Below, piece by piece: positions 15,424 to 23,869 of a stretch of 64,000 nucleotides of DNA (within the stretch, counting starts at the first letter, position 1; every line of letters starts with the position of its first letter). Both the position numbers and the translations under genes were made by a program. Source of the DNA: an uncultured Oscillospiraceae bacterium (GTDB lineage Bacteria > Bacillota > Clostridia > Oscillospirales > Oscillospiraceae); assembly GCA_910589085.1 (NCBI GenBank), contig CAJUSG010000005.1:25746-89745 (forward strand), read 5' to 3'. The notes below the pieces were generated by a model. It ran no database searches. It saw only the letters and a program-made list of their open reading frames with translations, and had not been told where the DNA came from.

Positions 15424-17754
15424 ATGGACAACAACAGACCCAGGGGCCGTGAAAGAAACGTGACCGGCCCTGGCAAAACCGTACAAAAGCGCGGAGAGGG
15501 CCTGGGCGGCGGCCCGGTCGGAGAGGCCGGGAGAGGCAGCTCCCGCCAAACCTCCTCCGGCACACGAAGCACAGGGACCAGACGCGTCGGCGGCATGCAG
15601 CTGATTGTTCTCCTGCTGGTAGCCCTGTTGGGCGGAGGCGGCGGACTGACCGCCCTTCTGGGCGGCCAGCCCAGCAATCCGGTGCCCTCCGGCCAGCAGC
15701 AGGTGCAGCCCGGCGGAAATTCCGGCTGGACCAGTATGCTGAGCGGCCTGGGCGGCGGCAGCATGTCCTCCGGCTGGAAGTATGAGGCCAATACCGGCCG
15801 CCTGGACAGCTCGGTAGCCGCCGGCTCCCGGGAGAAGTACACCAAACTCCTGGGCGGCGGCAAGGACACCGTCACCATCATGGTCTACATGTGCGGGACA
15901 GACCTGGAGTCCCGCAGCGGCATGGGCACCTCCGACCTTCAGGAGATGCTTAACGCCAGTTTTGGCCGCAATATAAACCTTTTAATCTACACAGGCGGCT
16001 GCAAGGCCTGGAAAAACAGTGCCGTCAGCAGCTCTGACAATCAGATCTGGCAGGTCAGGGACGGCAAGCTGGTCTGTCTGCAAAAGGACCTGGGCAGCGT
16101 CTCCATGACGGACCCCGGCACCCTGGCCGGATACATTCAGTGGTGCGCAAAAAACTACCCGGCCAGCCGGTACGAGCTGATCCTCTGGGACCACGGCGGA
16201 GGCTCGGTCAGCGGCTACGGCTACGATGAAAAATTCACCTCCAGCGGCTCAATAAGTCTGGCGGGTTTGGACTCCGCCCTCAGCGCCGCCGGCGTAAAGT
16301 TCGACTTTATTGGCTTTGATGCCTGCCTTATGGCCACAGTGGAGACAGCGCTGACCATGTCTCAGTACGCCGATTACCTGATCGCCTCGGAGGAGACCGA
16401 GCCCGGCGTGGGCTGGTATTACACTGACTGGCTCACTGATTTCGGCAAGGACACCTCCAAGCCCACCATCCAGGTGGGCCGGAACATCGTGGACAGCTTT
16501 GTAGACACCTGTGCCCAGAAGTGCCCCGGCCAGCTGACCACACTGTCCGTAATCGATCTGGCGGAGCTGGAGCACACCTTACCCGATGCGCTGACAGAGT
16601 TCTCCAACGCCACCACAAAGCTGATCCGGGAACAGGAGTATCAGACCGTCTCCAACGCCCGGAGCGGGACCAGAGAATTCGCTCAGTCCAGTAAAATTGA
16701 CCAGATTGACCTGGTGCATCTGGCCCAAAACCTGGGAACCCGAGAGGGCAAGGCCCTCACCGACGTACTGCTGAGCGCCGTCAAATATAACCGCACCTCC
16801 TCCAACATGACCAACGCCTACGGCCTGTCGGTCTACTTCCCCTACCGCAAAACCAACACAGTGGACCGGGCTGTGTCCACATTCGAGCAGATCGGGATGG
16901 TCCGCTCCTTTACCCGGTGCATCCGGCAGTTTTCTGATGTAGTGGCCAGCGGTCAGGCGGTCTCTGGCAGTTCAAATTCTCCGCTGCCCTCTCTGCTGGG
17001 TATGCTGGGCGGAAACAGCGGGGTCACCACCCAGGATATCAGCGCCCTGCTGGGCGGGCTTCTGGGCGGCAGAAGTCTGGACATGGAGGATGCGGAGCAG
17101 TACCTCACCGAGCACCGGTTTGCGGAGGAAAATCTGTCCTGGAGCACCGGTTCGGACGGCATACCAGTACTGCGCCTGAGCGAGGAGCAGTGGGGGCTGG
17201 TACAGACCCTGGAGCTGAATTTGTTCTATGATGACGGCGAGGGCTATATCGACCTGGGACTTGATGCCGTCTATGAATTTGATGACGACGGCGCTCTGCT
17301 GGGCGACAGCGGCAGCAGCTGGCTGGCCATTGAGGGGCAGCCGGTGGCCTACTACCACACTGTCACCGTGGACGATGGGACCAACTACACCATTACCGGC
17401 CGGGTCCCGGTGCTCCACAATGGCAGCCGCGCGGAATTGATCCTGGTGTTTGACAACGATCATCCCCATGGATTTGTGGCCGGCGTGCAGGCCGTGTATC
17501 TGGAGGGTGAGACGGACACCATCGCCAAGAATATGACCGGGCTCCAGAATGGAGACACCCTGGAGTTCCTGTGCGACTACTACAGCTACAGCGGAGAGTA
17601 TCAGGACAGCTACCTGCTGGGGGAGCCTCTGACTGTAACGCAGGAGCTGACCATCAGCGATGTGCCCCTGGAGGGCGCCACCCGGGCTACTTACCGCTTC
17701 ACCGATCTTTATCACCAGCACTACTGGACTCCAGTTGTGCCGGCAGCTTCCTGA
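15424..17754 (+). CDS. Membrane-anchored clostripain-family (C11) cysteine peptidase
   Basis: A 776-residue protein. Residues 1-55 are basic and Gly/Ser/Thr-rich, followed by one membrane helix at about 58-80 (MQLIVLLLVALLGG), then the extracytoplasmic peptidase C11 domain (about 145-520). The catalytic pair fits His257 in LWDHGGG and Cys301 in FDACLM; DTVTIMVYMCGTDLESR marks the domain start. The C-terminal 230 residues are beta-rich and unassigned. C11 enzymes typically cut after Arg or Lys and self-process. ATG at 15424 is chosen because AAAGGA lies about 9 nt upstream; an ATG at 15406 lacks a site. It follows the M60/SLH operon but has its own terminator-separated unit. Confidence 0.87.
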   Translation: MDNNRPRGRERNVTGPGKTVQKRGEGLGGGPVGEAGRGSSRQTSSGTRSTGTRRVGGMQLIVLLLVALLGGGGGLTALLGGQPSNPVPSGQQQVQPGGNSGWTSMLSGLGGGSMSSGWKYEANTGRLDSSVAAGSREKYTKLLGGGKDTVTIMVYMCGTDLESRSGMGTSDLQEMLNASFGRNINLLIYTGGCKAWKNSAVSSSDNQIWQVRDGKLVCLQKDLGSVSMTDPGTLAGYIQWCAKNYPASRYELILWDHGGGSVSGYGYDEKFTSSGSISLAGLDSALSAAGVKFDFIGFDACLMATVETALTMSQYADYLIASEETEPGVGWYYTDWLTDFGKDTSKPTIQVGRNIVDSFVDTCAQKCPGQLTTLSVIDLAELEHTLPDALTEFSNATTKLIREQEYQTVSNARSGTREFAQSSKIDQIDLVHLAQNLGTREGKALTDVLLSAVKYNRTSSNMTNAYGLSVYFPYRKTNTVDRAVSTFEQIGMVRSFTRCIRQFSDVVASGQAVSGSSNSPLPSLLGMLGGNSGVTTQDISALLGGLLGGRSLDMEDAEQYLTEHRFAEENLSWSTGSDGIPVLRLSEEQWGLVQTLELNLFYDDGEGYIDLGLDAVYEFDDDGALLGDSGSSWLAIEGQPVAYYHTVTVDDGTNYTITGRVPVLHNGSRAELILVFDNDHPHGFVAGVQAVYLEGETDTIAKNMTGLQNGDTLEFLCDYYSYSGEYQDSYLLGEPLTVTQELTISDVPLEGATRATYRFTDLYHQHYWTPVVPAAS

Positions 17755-17773
17755 ATATCCCTGGACATTATGA

Positions 17774-17809
17774 ACAGCGACGGCTTTGAGTTATCAAAGC
17801 CGCCGCTGT
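17774..17809. terminator. Convergent terminator between C11 and MaoC genes
   Basis: A 16-bp stem with one mismatch, beginning ACAGCG, loop GTTA, followed by TTTGCCTTT on the plus strand. It can serve both the C11 gene and the converging maoC gene. Confidence 0.7.
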
Positions 17810-17857
17810 TTGCCTTTGTACCGCCGTTTACCCCGGAAATTGTTCCGCAGCTGTCGT

Positions 17858-18313
17858 TCAGCCTGCGGATTTCCGTCCCACATACAGCTTGTCAATATGC
17901 CGGATCACTACCTCTCCACGCTGGTTGAACGTCTCACAGCGGAAGGTCAGAACACCAAATTGACCATTTTTCTCCTGCTTGTCCACCAGTACAAACTCCG
18001 TATGAATGCAGTCCCCGGGATAGACCGGCAGCAGATACTCCGTCTTGTCGTAGCCGTAGTGGAAGGTCGGCACACCGTCCGGACTGACACTCTGGGCGTA
18101 GAAGCCGTCCACCACATTCAAAACCAGAGAAAATGGCACTGTAATCCCCTTTAATGCCTCAATTTTCTCACAGTACAGCGGGTCGCTGTGGATTCGGGCG
18201 CACAGGCTTGTACAGGCGGCATACATCCGGATATCCGCCATCTCCAGGCTGCGGCTACGGCTGACAATCTTCTCCCCTGTCTGAAATTCCTCAAAATATC
18301 TTGTCATCCCCAT
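17858..18313 (-). CDS. MaoC-like hot-dog protein (second of pair)
   Basis: A 151-residue MaoC-type hot-dog protein, the family of enoyl-CoA hydratases acting on CoA thioesters. Around the expected active site the sequence reads AACTSLCARIHSDPLY: the His is kept, but the Asp five residues before it in (R)-hydratases such as PhaJ is Leu, and the later HG motif is PF. It may therefore be a non-catalytic partner or a different enzyme. It is adjacent (1 nt gap) to the other MaoC gene at 18315, so a heteromer is likely. The operon continues from the CoA-transferase and TRAP transporter. Start is ATG 18313, or 18307. Confidence 0.8.
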   Translation of the reverse strand: MGMTRYFEEFQTGEKIVSRSRSLEMADIRMYAACTSLCARIHSDPLYCEKIEALKGITVPFSLVLNVVDGFYAQSVSPDGVPTFHYGYDKTEYLLPVYPGDCIHTEFVLVDKQEKNGQFGVLTFRCETFNQRGEVVIRHIDKLYVGRKSAG

Positions 18314-18314
18314 C

Positions 18315-18779
18315 TCAGCGTCCCCCTTCCTTTTCCACCAAAAACTCCTCCAGCGCGAATGTCACCGCTGTATGCTCCTGGTTATACACGGTAACGGCCA
18401 CCGTCACAACTCCATAGGTCTTGTCAAAATCGGCCAACCCTTTTACCTGAAACTCGCAGTTGACAATATCTCCGATGTAAATGGGTTTCATAAAGCGGAT
18501 CTTCTCATATCCACGGGGAATCACCACAACCTCACCCCCCGGACACAGCCCGTCGTACATTCCGGCGTCAATAAATCCCAGCACCATGGACCCCTGCACA
18601 ATGGGTCTTCCCACGTCCGGCCGGGAGGCACAGTATTCCGGGTCGATGTGCAGCGGGTGGCTGCCGCCGATTACGCCGATGGAGATTCGCGTGTCTGCCT
18701 CTGTCATCTGCCGGCCGCTGCTGCGAAAGGTCTCGTCCAATACAAAGTCTTCAAAGTACTTGTGATACATGTCTCTCAT
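18315..18779 (-). CDS. MaoC-like hot-dog protein (first of pair)
   Basis: A 154-residue MaoC-family protein. The segment VIGGSHPLHIDPEY aligns well with the hydratase motif SEDFNPLHLDP, but the catalytic Asp is Gly; the His of PLHID remains. GRPIVQGSMVLGF matches the usual RPIVHGM segment with His to Gln. The start has AAAGGATGG upstream. It lies between a CoA-transferase and a second MaoC protein. The family and neighbours indicate work on a CoA thioester produced by that transferase; the exact reaction cannot be told from sequence. Confidence 0.82.
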   Translation of the reverse strand: MRDMYHKYFEDFVLDETFRSSGRQMTEADTRISIGVIGGSHPLHIDPEYCASRPDVGRPIVQGSMVLGFIDAGMYDGLCPGGEVVVIPRGYEKIRFMKPIYIGDIVNCEFQVKGLADFDKTYGVVTVAVTVYNQEHTAVTFALEEFLVEKEGGR

Positions 18780-18806
18780 AATACGACCATCCTTTCTTAT
18801 TCGGGG

Positions 18807-20426
18807 TCACGCTAAATGGAACTGCGTGCACTTCAGGTCCATGACCTCCTCCCGGAACAGACGGCCGTCCATCTCCTTCAGCTCCGGGGAGATGATCGGC
18901 CGGAAGGCCATCTGTCCGACAATATCCCGCTCCAGGTCCACACCGGGCGCAACTTCTGTCAGCACCACGCCCTCCTCCGTCAGCCGGAACACGGCCCGTT
19001 CCGTGATGAAGATGACCTCCTGCCCTCTGGCCACCGCTTCGCGGCCGTTGAAGGTGATCTCAGGCACCTTCTCCACCGCCTTGATAAACCGGCCCTCCTG
19101 GTCGATGTGGATGGCCCCGTCCTCCACCCGCTCCCGCAGGCCGCCAGCCTTCAGTGTACCGGCAAAAATCGCCTTTTTGGAGTTCTGACAGATATCCACA
19201 AACCCTCCGGTGCCCATGATCTTGTTGTTAAACTTATGTACGTTTACATTGCCGTCCTGATCGAACTCGGCAAAGCTGAGAAAGGAGATATCCAGCCCTC
19301 CCCCATCGTAGAAGTCAAACTGAGCCGGCATATCCACCACCGCCCGGGCGTTCACGCTGGCGCCGAAGTAGATGCCCTGGGCGGACACACCGCCGACGAT
19401 TCCGGTCTCCACAGTCAGGGTAAACTCCTCGCTGACCCCCTCCTCCTTGGCCACAACACCGATGCCGTCGCAGATTCCAACGCCTACATTTCCGATATAC
19501 CCGGGAGCCACCTCCATCAGAGCCCGGCGGGCAATCACCTTCCGCTCATTCAGGGGGATGGTGGTGCAGTCGTCAGAGAAGTCCTGGATATACCGCCCGG
19601 AGACAAAGCCGCTGGTGGGCACCCCGTAGAGCTGAGGCTGCCCCGGCACCTCTACGATGACATCCACCAGATAGCCGGGAATTTTGACCTCCTTGCTGGG
19701 CAGGGTTCCCGCCTTCACCACCCGCTCCACCTGGGCAATGACGATGCCGCCGTTGTTGTGGGCCGCCATAGCGGTAGCAAAGCTGTCGGTATAGAGGACC
19801 TCATCCTCCATGGTAATGTACCCCTCTGTGTCGGCGCTGGTGCCCCGGATCAAGGCGACATCCGGGTAGATGCAGGGATAAAACAGCCACTCCTTCCCAT
19901 CAATCACCTGGAGCTGGATCAGTTCCTCTCTGGTCACCTTGTTGAGCCGCCCGCCCTGTTGGCGGGGGTCCAAAAAGGTCCCAAGACCCACATGGGTCAG
20001 GATGCCGGGGGCACCCGCGGCGGCCGCCCGCATCAGCTGCGCCATAGCTCCCATGGGGAAGTTATAGGCCTCAATCTCGTTGCGCTCAGCCATCTCACAC
20101 AGGCGGGGGGACTGCCCCCAATGGCCGCCGATATCCCGCTTGACCAGGCCGGGCTGAGCCAGGGGAGACATCCCCCTGTCCGCCCGGTCTCCCAGGCCGG
20201 TGGAGTGGTAAAAGGTCAGGTCTTGGGGCGACCGGGTCTCGCGGTAGCGGTCCGCCAGGGCGGTTATCAGCTCGGAGGCCTCATTGATTCCGCCTCCGCA
20301 GCCGCACATGGCCACCACATCCCGATCCTTCACCAGCTTTATTGCCTCAGCCGCCGTCATCACTGGCACACGCCGGTTCTTCCGTGCCGGGCCGCGGGCT
20401 TTCTTTTTCAATCCATATTCATTCAT
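18807..20426 (-). CDS. Family I acyl-CoA:carboxylate CoA-transferase (fused alpha/beta)
   Basis: A 539-residue CoA-transferase with both halves in one chain, like acetate/propionate CoA-transferase (YdiF/Pct). The first half has the CGCGGGINEASELI segment and HVGLGTFLDPRQQGG. The second half has the catalytic Glu in TVETGIVGGVS and the oxyanion segment GICDGIGVVAKEEG. It moves CoA from acetyl- or another acyl-CoA to a carboxylic acid imported by the cell. The neighbouring TRAP transporter probably supplies that acid and the MaoC pair may act on the resulting thioester. Start ATG 20426 follows AGGAAGG. Confidence 0.88.
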   Translation of the reverse strand: MNEYGLKKKARGPARKNRRVPVMTAAEAIKLVKDRDVVAMCGCGGGINEASELITALADRYRETRSPQDLTFYHSTGLGDRADRGMSPLAQPGLVKRDIGGHWGQSPRLCEMAERNEIEAYNFPMGAMAQLMRAAAAGAPGILTHVGLGTFLDPRQQGGRLNKVTREELIQLQVIDGKEWLFYPCIYPDVALIRGTSADTEGYITMEDEVLYTDSFATAMAAHNNGGIVIAQVERVVKAGTLPSKEVKIPGYLVDVIVEVPGQPQLYGVPTSGFVSGRYIQDFSDDCTTIPLNERKVIARRALMEVAPGYIGNVGVGICDGIGVVAKEEGVSEEFTLTVETGIVGGVSAQGIYFGASVNARAVVDMPAQFDFYDGGGLDISFLSFAEFDQDGNVNVHKFNNKIMGTGGFVDICQNSKKAIFAGTLKAGGLRERVEDGAIHIDQEGRFIKAVEKVPEITFNGREAVARGQEVIFITERAVFRLTEEGVVLTEVAPGVDLERDIVGQMAFRPIISPELKEMDGRLFREEVMDLKCTQFHLA

Positions 20427-20483
20427 AGCAATTCTACCTTCCTATCTTCTTAAACTTCCGGCCATCCGCAGCGGACGCCTAAA

Positions 20484-21755
20484 TTATCCCAGCAAGCTGG
20501 GCAGAAACAGGCTCAGAGGCGGCACATAGGAGATTATCAGCAGATCTGCCATCAGCAGCGCTATGTATGGCAGAATCGGCCTGACAATCTGCTCATATTT
20601 AATCCCCGCCACCTGGGACGAGACAAACAGATTTACCGCGAAGGGCGGCGTAATTGCGCCGATGGAGAAATTGATTACCATAACCAGGCCGAAGTGGACC
20701 GGATCAATTCCCAGCGCCACCGCCGCCGGCGCCAGAATCGGCGCCAGAATAATCATGCCGGGGCCGGGATCAAAAAACATCCCCACGCAAAAGAGAAAGA
20801 TGTTGATTAGCACCAGGAACACATATTTATTTCCGGCGATGCTGATAAAAAAGCTGGCTACCTTATTGGGAATCTGGGCAAAGGTGAGCACATAGGCGAA
20901 GAGATCGGCGGTGGACAGCACCAGCATAATCACCGCCACCAGAATCACCGCCTCCCCAAAGGTCGCGGCCAGCTTTTTCCAGGTCAGCTCCCTGTACACC
21001 ACAAAGCCTACAAAAATCGCGTAGGCAACCGCCACCGCCGAGGCCTCTGTCGCGGTGAAGATACCGCTGTAAATTCCACCCAGAATGATAACCGGCATAA
21101 ACAGCGCCCAAACGGCCTTCCTCAGGCTCTCGCCCCGCTCCTTCCAGGTATATTTTCTGTCACCCGCATAGCCCTTCTTTCGGCTGACATACCAGGCATA
21201 TAAAATTTCTGTCATCCCAAGGAGGATGCCGGGAATCACGCCCGCGACAAACATATTTGTAATCGAAACGTTCGTCGCCACGCAGTACAGAATCATGGAT
21301 ATGCTCGGCGGAATAATCACCGCAAGTCCCGCCGCTGAGGCCTGGGTAGCCGCCGCGAAGCGCACATCATACCCCCGTTTTACCATGCTGGGAATCATAA
21401 TGGACCCAATCGCGGCCGCTGTCGCGGCGGCGGAGCCGCTCAACGCTCCAAAGAACATGCAGGAAATAATCAGGATAGTGGCCAGCCCGCCGTGGTAGTG
21501 CCCCACCATTGTGGAGACAAAATCAACAATCCGCTGGGAGATACCGGCGCTCTCCATCAGCACGCCTGCCAGAATAAAGAACGGAATGGCCAGCAGGGTG
21601 AAGGAATTCAGCCCCGCGAAAAAACGCTGCACCACCAGCCCTGCCGGCATCTGCATCCCCAGTACGGTTACTGCGGAGGCAAGCCCCAAGGAGGTAGCCA
21701 CCGGCACGGTGAGCAGGAAAAGGACAAACATAATTACAAACATTCCAATAATCAT
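20484..21755 (-). CDS. TRAP transporter large permease (DctM)
   Basis: A 423-residue membrane protein with about 11-12 hydrophobic helices, typical of the ion-transporter-superfamily DctM subunit that drives solute uptake with a Na+ gradient. Characteristic stretches are FFILAGVLMESAGISQRIVDF, shortened here, GALSGSAAATAAAIGSIMIP and FDPGPGMIILAPILAP. Its ATG overlaps the TGA of the small subunit gene by 4 bp, showing coupling. Its substrate is set by the binding protein at 22312. Confidence 0.93.
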   Translation of the reverse strand: MIIGMFVIMFVLFLLTVPVATSLGLASAVTVLGMQMPAGLVVQRFFAGLNSFTLLAIPFFILAGVLMESAGISQRIVDFVSTMVGHYHGGLATILIISCMFFGALSGSAAATAAAIGSIMIPSMVKRGYDVRFAAATQASAAGLAVIIPPSISMILYCVATNVSITNMFVAGVIPGILLGMTEILYAWYVSRKKGYAGDRKYTWKERGESLRKAVWALFMPVIILGGIYSGIFTATEASAVAVAYAIFVGFVVYRELTWKKLAATFGEAVILVAVIMLVLSTADLFAYVLTFAQIPNKVASFFISIAGNKYVFLVLINIFLFCVGMFFDPGPGMIILAPILAPAAVALGIDPVHFGLVMVINFSIGAITPPFAVNLFVSSQVAGIKYEQIVRPILPYIALLMADLLIISYVPPLSLFLPSLLG

Positions 21756-22249
21756 TCCGCCTTCTCCTTTCCATCCGCCAGCCTGCGTTCAAAATCGCTG
21801 GCCAGCATGTTCATAATCAGGTAAATACAGCCAATGGGAATTGCCACATAGGGAATCGCCATGGACAGCTGCAGTGCGGCTGAAACCGTCTTGTAGTTGA
21901 CGGAAATCACCTGAACCGCGCAGTAGACTGTCAGCCCCGCAAATCCCAGCGAGATAAATGTGGAAATCCAATACATCATGTGCAGTGTTTTGTCAGACAT
22001 CCTGGTCAGGGAGGGCAAAACCTCCATCCGGATCAGCCGGTTGGACCGGGCCGCAAGGCCGGCACCCAGCCAGACAATATAAATAATCAAAAAGCGGCAC
22101 AGCTCATCGCTCCAGGGAATGGAGCCTGTCGTCATATTCCGGACGATCACCTGCGCAAAGGCCGTCAGAAACATGACAATAAACATGCCAATCAAAACAA
22201 TACGGACCACTCTGTTGATACAATCCACCAGTTTGATATAATGCGCCAT
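21752..22249 (-). CDS. TRAP transporter small permease (DctQ)
   Basis: A 165-residue protein with four hydrophobic helices, containing the family pattern WSDELCRFLIIYIVWLGAG. ATG at 22249 follows GGAGG by 8 nt; the reading frame upstream of this has no ribosome-binding site. It overlaps dctM by 4 bp and lies about 60 bp after the binding-protein gene, giving the usual P-Q-M order. Confidence 0.9.
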   Translation of the reverse strand: MAHYIKLVDCINRVVRIVLIGMFIVMFLTAFAQVIVRNMTTGSIPWSDELCRFLIIYIVWLGAGLAARSNRLIRMEVLPSLTRMSDKTLHMMYWISTFISLGFAGLTVYCAVQVISVNYKTVSAALQLSMAIPYVAIPIGCIYLIMNMLASDFERRLADGKEKAE

Positions 22250-22311
22250 CAAGATCCCTCCTTCAAAAAGCTCCAGGCGCGAGGAGCGTTTCCCCACGCC
22301 TGGACCGCAAA

Positions 22312-23394
22312 TTATTCTGCGGGAAACGCCGCGTTTGCCTCCTCAGCCGCCGCAATCAATTTGTCATACATATCCTCATCGTAGCCTCTTACCAGCTCAT
22401 AGACGGACTGGCTCATCTCGCGCATCTTTTCAAACTCCCCGTCGGCCAGCTCGCTGACCACCAGTCCGTGATTGTCAACCATATCCTTGATGGCATCCTC
22501 GTTATAGGTGGTCATATAGTCCTTGTGGGCCAGTTTAGACTCGTTGACCGCATCCAGCAGGATGTTCTGCTGGGCTTCTGTCAGATTGTTCCAGGCGGTA
22601 TCGCTCATCAGGAAGGTCATGGTGTGATAAATTCTGTTGGCCATCGTCAGATACTTCTGCACCTCATAGAACTTGGAGGTGTAGAACGAACCGATTGTCG
22701 TCTCCTGGCCGTCCACAGTTCCGGTCTGCATGGCCATGAACAGCTCGCCGAAGGGCATAGCTACCGGCTGAACCTTCAGACACTCCCAGGATTTGATGGC
22801 CATATCAGAGGTCATGGAGCGCAGCTTCAGGTTGTTCAGACCGTCAACCGTAGTGATCTCCTTTCCATTGTTGGAGATGGAATAATAGCCGTTCTCGTAG
22901 AAGCCCAGGCCACGGATTCCATTTGTGCTCAAACTGGACATCAGCTCCCACACCGCATCGCTCTCCTGGAATGCGTAAGCGGCGTCTCTTGTCTGAAACA
23001 GGCAGGGCAGATCAAAAAATCCGTAGATCGGGCACATAGGCGCGATTCCGGCCGGCCCCACCAAGGCAAAGGTGACTGCGTTCATCTGCATGGACTCAAT
23101 CAGTGCCGCGTCATCACCCAAGGCTCCGTCATAAAACAGGTCAACCTTCATGTTTCCGCCGCTCTTCTCCTCTACCAGCTTGGCAAAATTTTGGGCCGCC
23201 ACAGAGTAGGGATGGGTATTGGCCACAGTCAAACCGAACTTAAAGCTCTGAGGATCACCCAGGCCTTCCCCGCCTCCGGCAGATGAGCCATTGGGGGTGG
23301 AGGGATTATTTGCGGGGCCCTCCGTCCGGCCGCAGCCAACAAGACAGCCGGCCAGCAGCGCGGCCGCCAAACAGATGCTTATCAGTTTTTTCAT
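22312..23394 (-). CDS. TRAP transporter solute-binding lipoprotein (DctP family)
   Basis: A 360-residue lipoprotein: signal peptide MKKLISICLAAALLAG followed by a lipobox-like LVGC, then a Gly/Ser/Pro linker and the DctP fold from about residue 50 (FKFGLTVANTHPYSVAAQNF). The family binds organic acids through a conserved Arg; here LKLRSMTSDMAIKSWECLKV covers that region (NNLKLR). First gene of the catabolic operon, preceded by a promoter and candidate IclR sites. Substrate likely a small carboxylate that the downstream CoA-transferase activates; identity unknown. Confidence 0.9.
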   Translation of the reverse strand: MKKLISICLAAALLAGCLVGCGRTEGPANNPSTPNGSSAGGGEGLGDPQSFKFGLTVANTHPYSVAAQNFAKLVEEKSGGNMKVDLFYDGALGDDAALIESMQMNAVTFALVGPAGIAPMCPIYGFFDLPCLFQTRDAAYAFQESDAVWELMSSLSTNGIRGLGFYENGYYSISNNGKEITTVDGLNNLKLRSMTSDMAIKSWECLKVQPVAMPFGELFMAMQTGTVDGQETTIGSFYTSKFYEVQKYLTMANRIYHTMTFLMSDTAWNNLTEAQQNILLDAVNESKLAHKDYMTTYNEDAIKDMVDNHGLVVSELADGEFEKMREMSQSVYELVRGYDEDMYDKLIAAAEEANAAFPAE

Positions 23395-23419
23395 ATTGTT
23401 CTCCTCCGTATTAAGTATA

Positions 23420-23500
23420 TTGAATCCGAAATTTATATTTAATCCGTATTATGGATATCGGATTCAATTTATGATATCATTATGTCCGAGGGTCTGTCAA
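23420..23500 (-). promoter_or_regulatory. Promoter and operators of the dctPQM-CoA-transferase-maoC operon
   Basis: On the minus strand TTGACA (23500-23495) and TATCAT (23476-23471) are 18 bp apart. Downstream, ATCCGTATTATGGAT (23442-23456) is a near-palindrome, nested in a wider pair TTGAATCCGA (23420) / TCGGATTCAA (23458). A further TCCGTATTA half lies at about 23405 by the ribosome-binding site. A repressor bound here would block the transcript. Confidence 0.65.
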
Positions 23501-23769
23501 TATTGAGTTCTCAGGAAAATCTTTCAGGCGGAAAAAGTATATTATCCACTTTTTCCGCCCAATATTCGAATCTATATACAAATCCAAAACTGTTTTTGCT
23601 ATATTTTTTATATTTGCCCTCCCATACACTAAAATCTTTATCAAATTTTTCGTCCTATTTCACAATACGGATATAAAATCTATTTTTATTCCTTCAACTG
23701 TTTTACAGCTTAAAATTCAGAGTCATATATAAGAGCTCTGCCGCAGCGGCTCTGTCCCCCATTCCATGA
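23501..23769. other. AT-rich intergenic stretch
   Basis: About 270 bp, much more AT-rich than the surroundings, with no convincing gene. It contains one more CACAATACGGATA copy at 23661-23673 of the candidate IclR operator. I see nothing else recognisable. Confidence 0.5.
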
Positions 23770-23822
23770 TTGACATTATATTTTTCTTCTGTTAATATAA
23801 AGACTATATCCACAATACGGAC
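23770..23822 (+). promoter_or_regulatory. iclR promoter with overlapping operator
   Basis: TTGACA 23770-23775 and TAATAT 23793-23798, 17 bp apart. ATATCCACAATACGGACT (23806-23822) follows directly at the expected transcription start and matches the reverse complement of the site upstream of dctP, suggesting autoregulation. Confidence 0.7.
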
Positions 23823-23869
23823 TAACTTTGTAAATCAATATTTCCTTTATAATGCGGGAGCGTGACACA

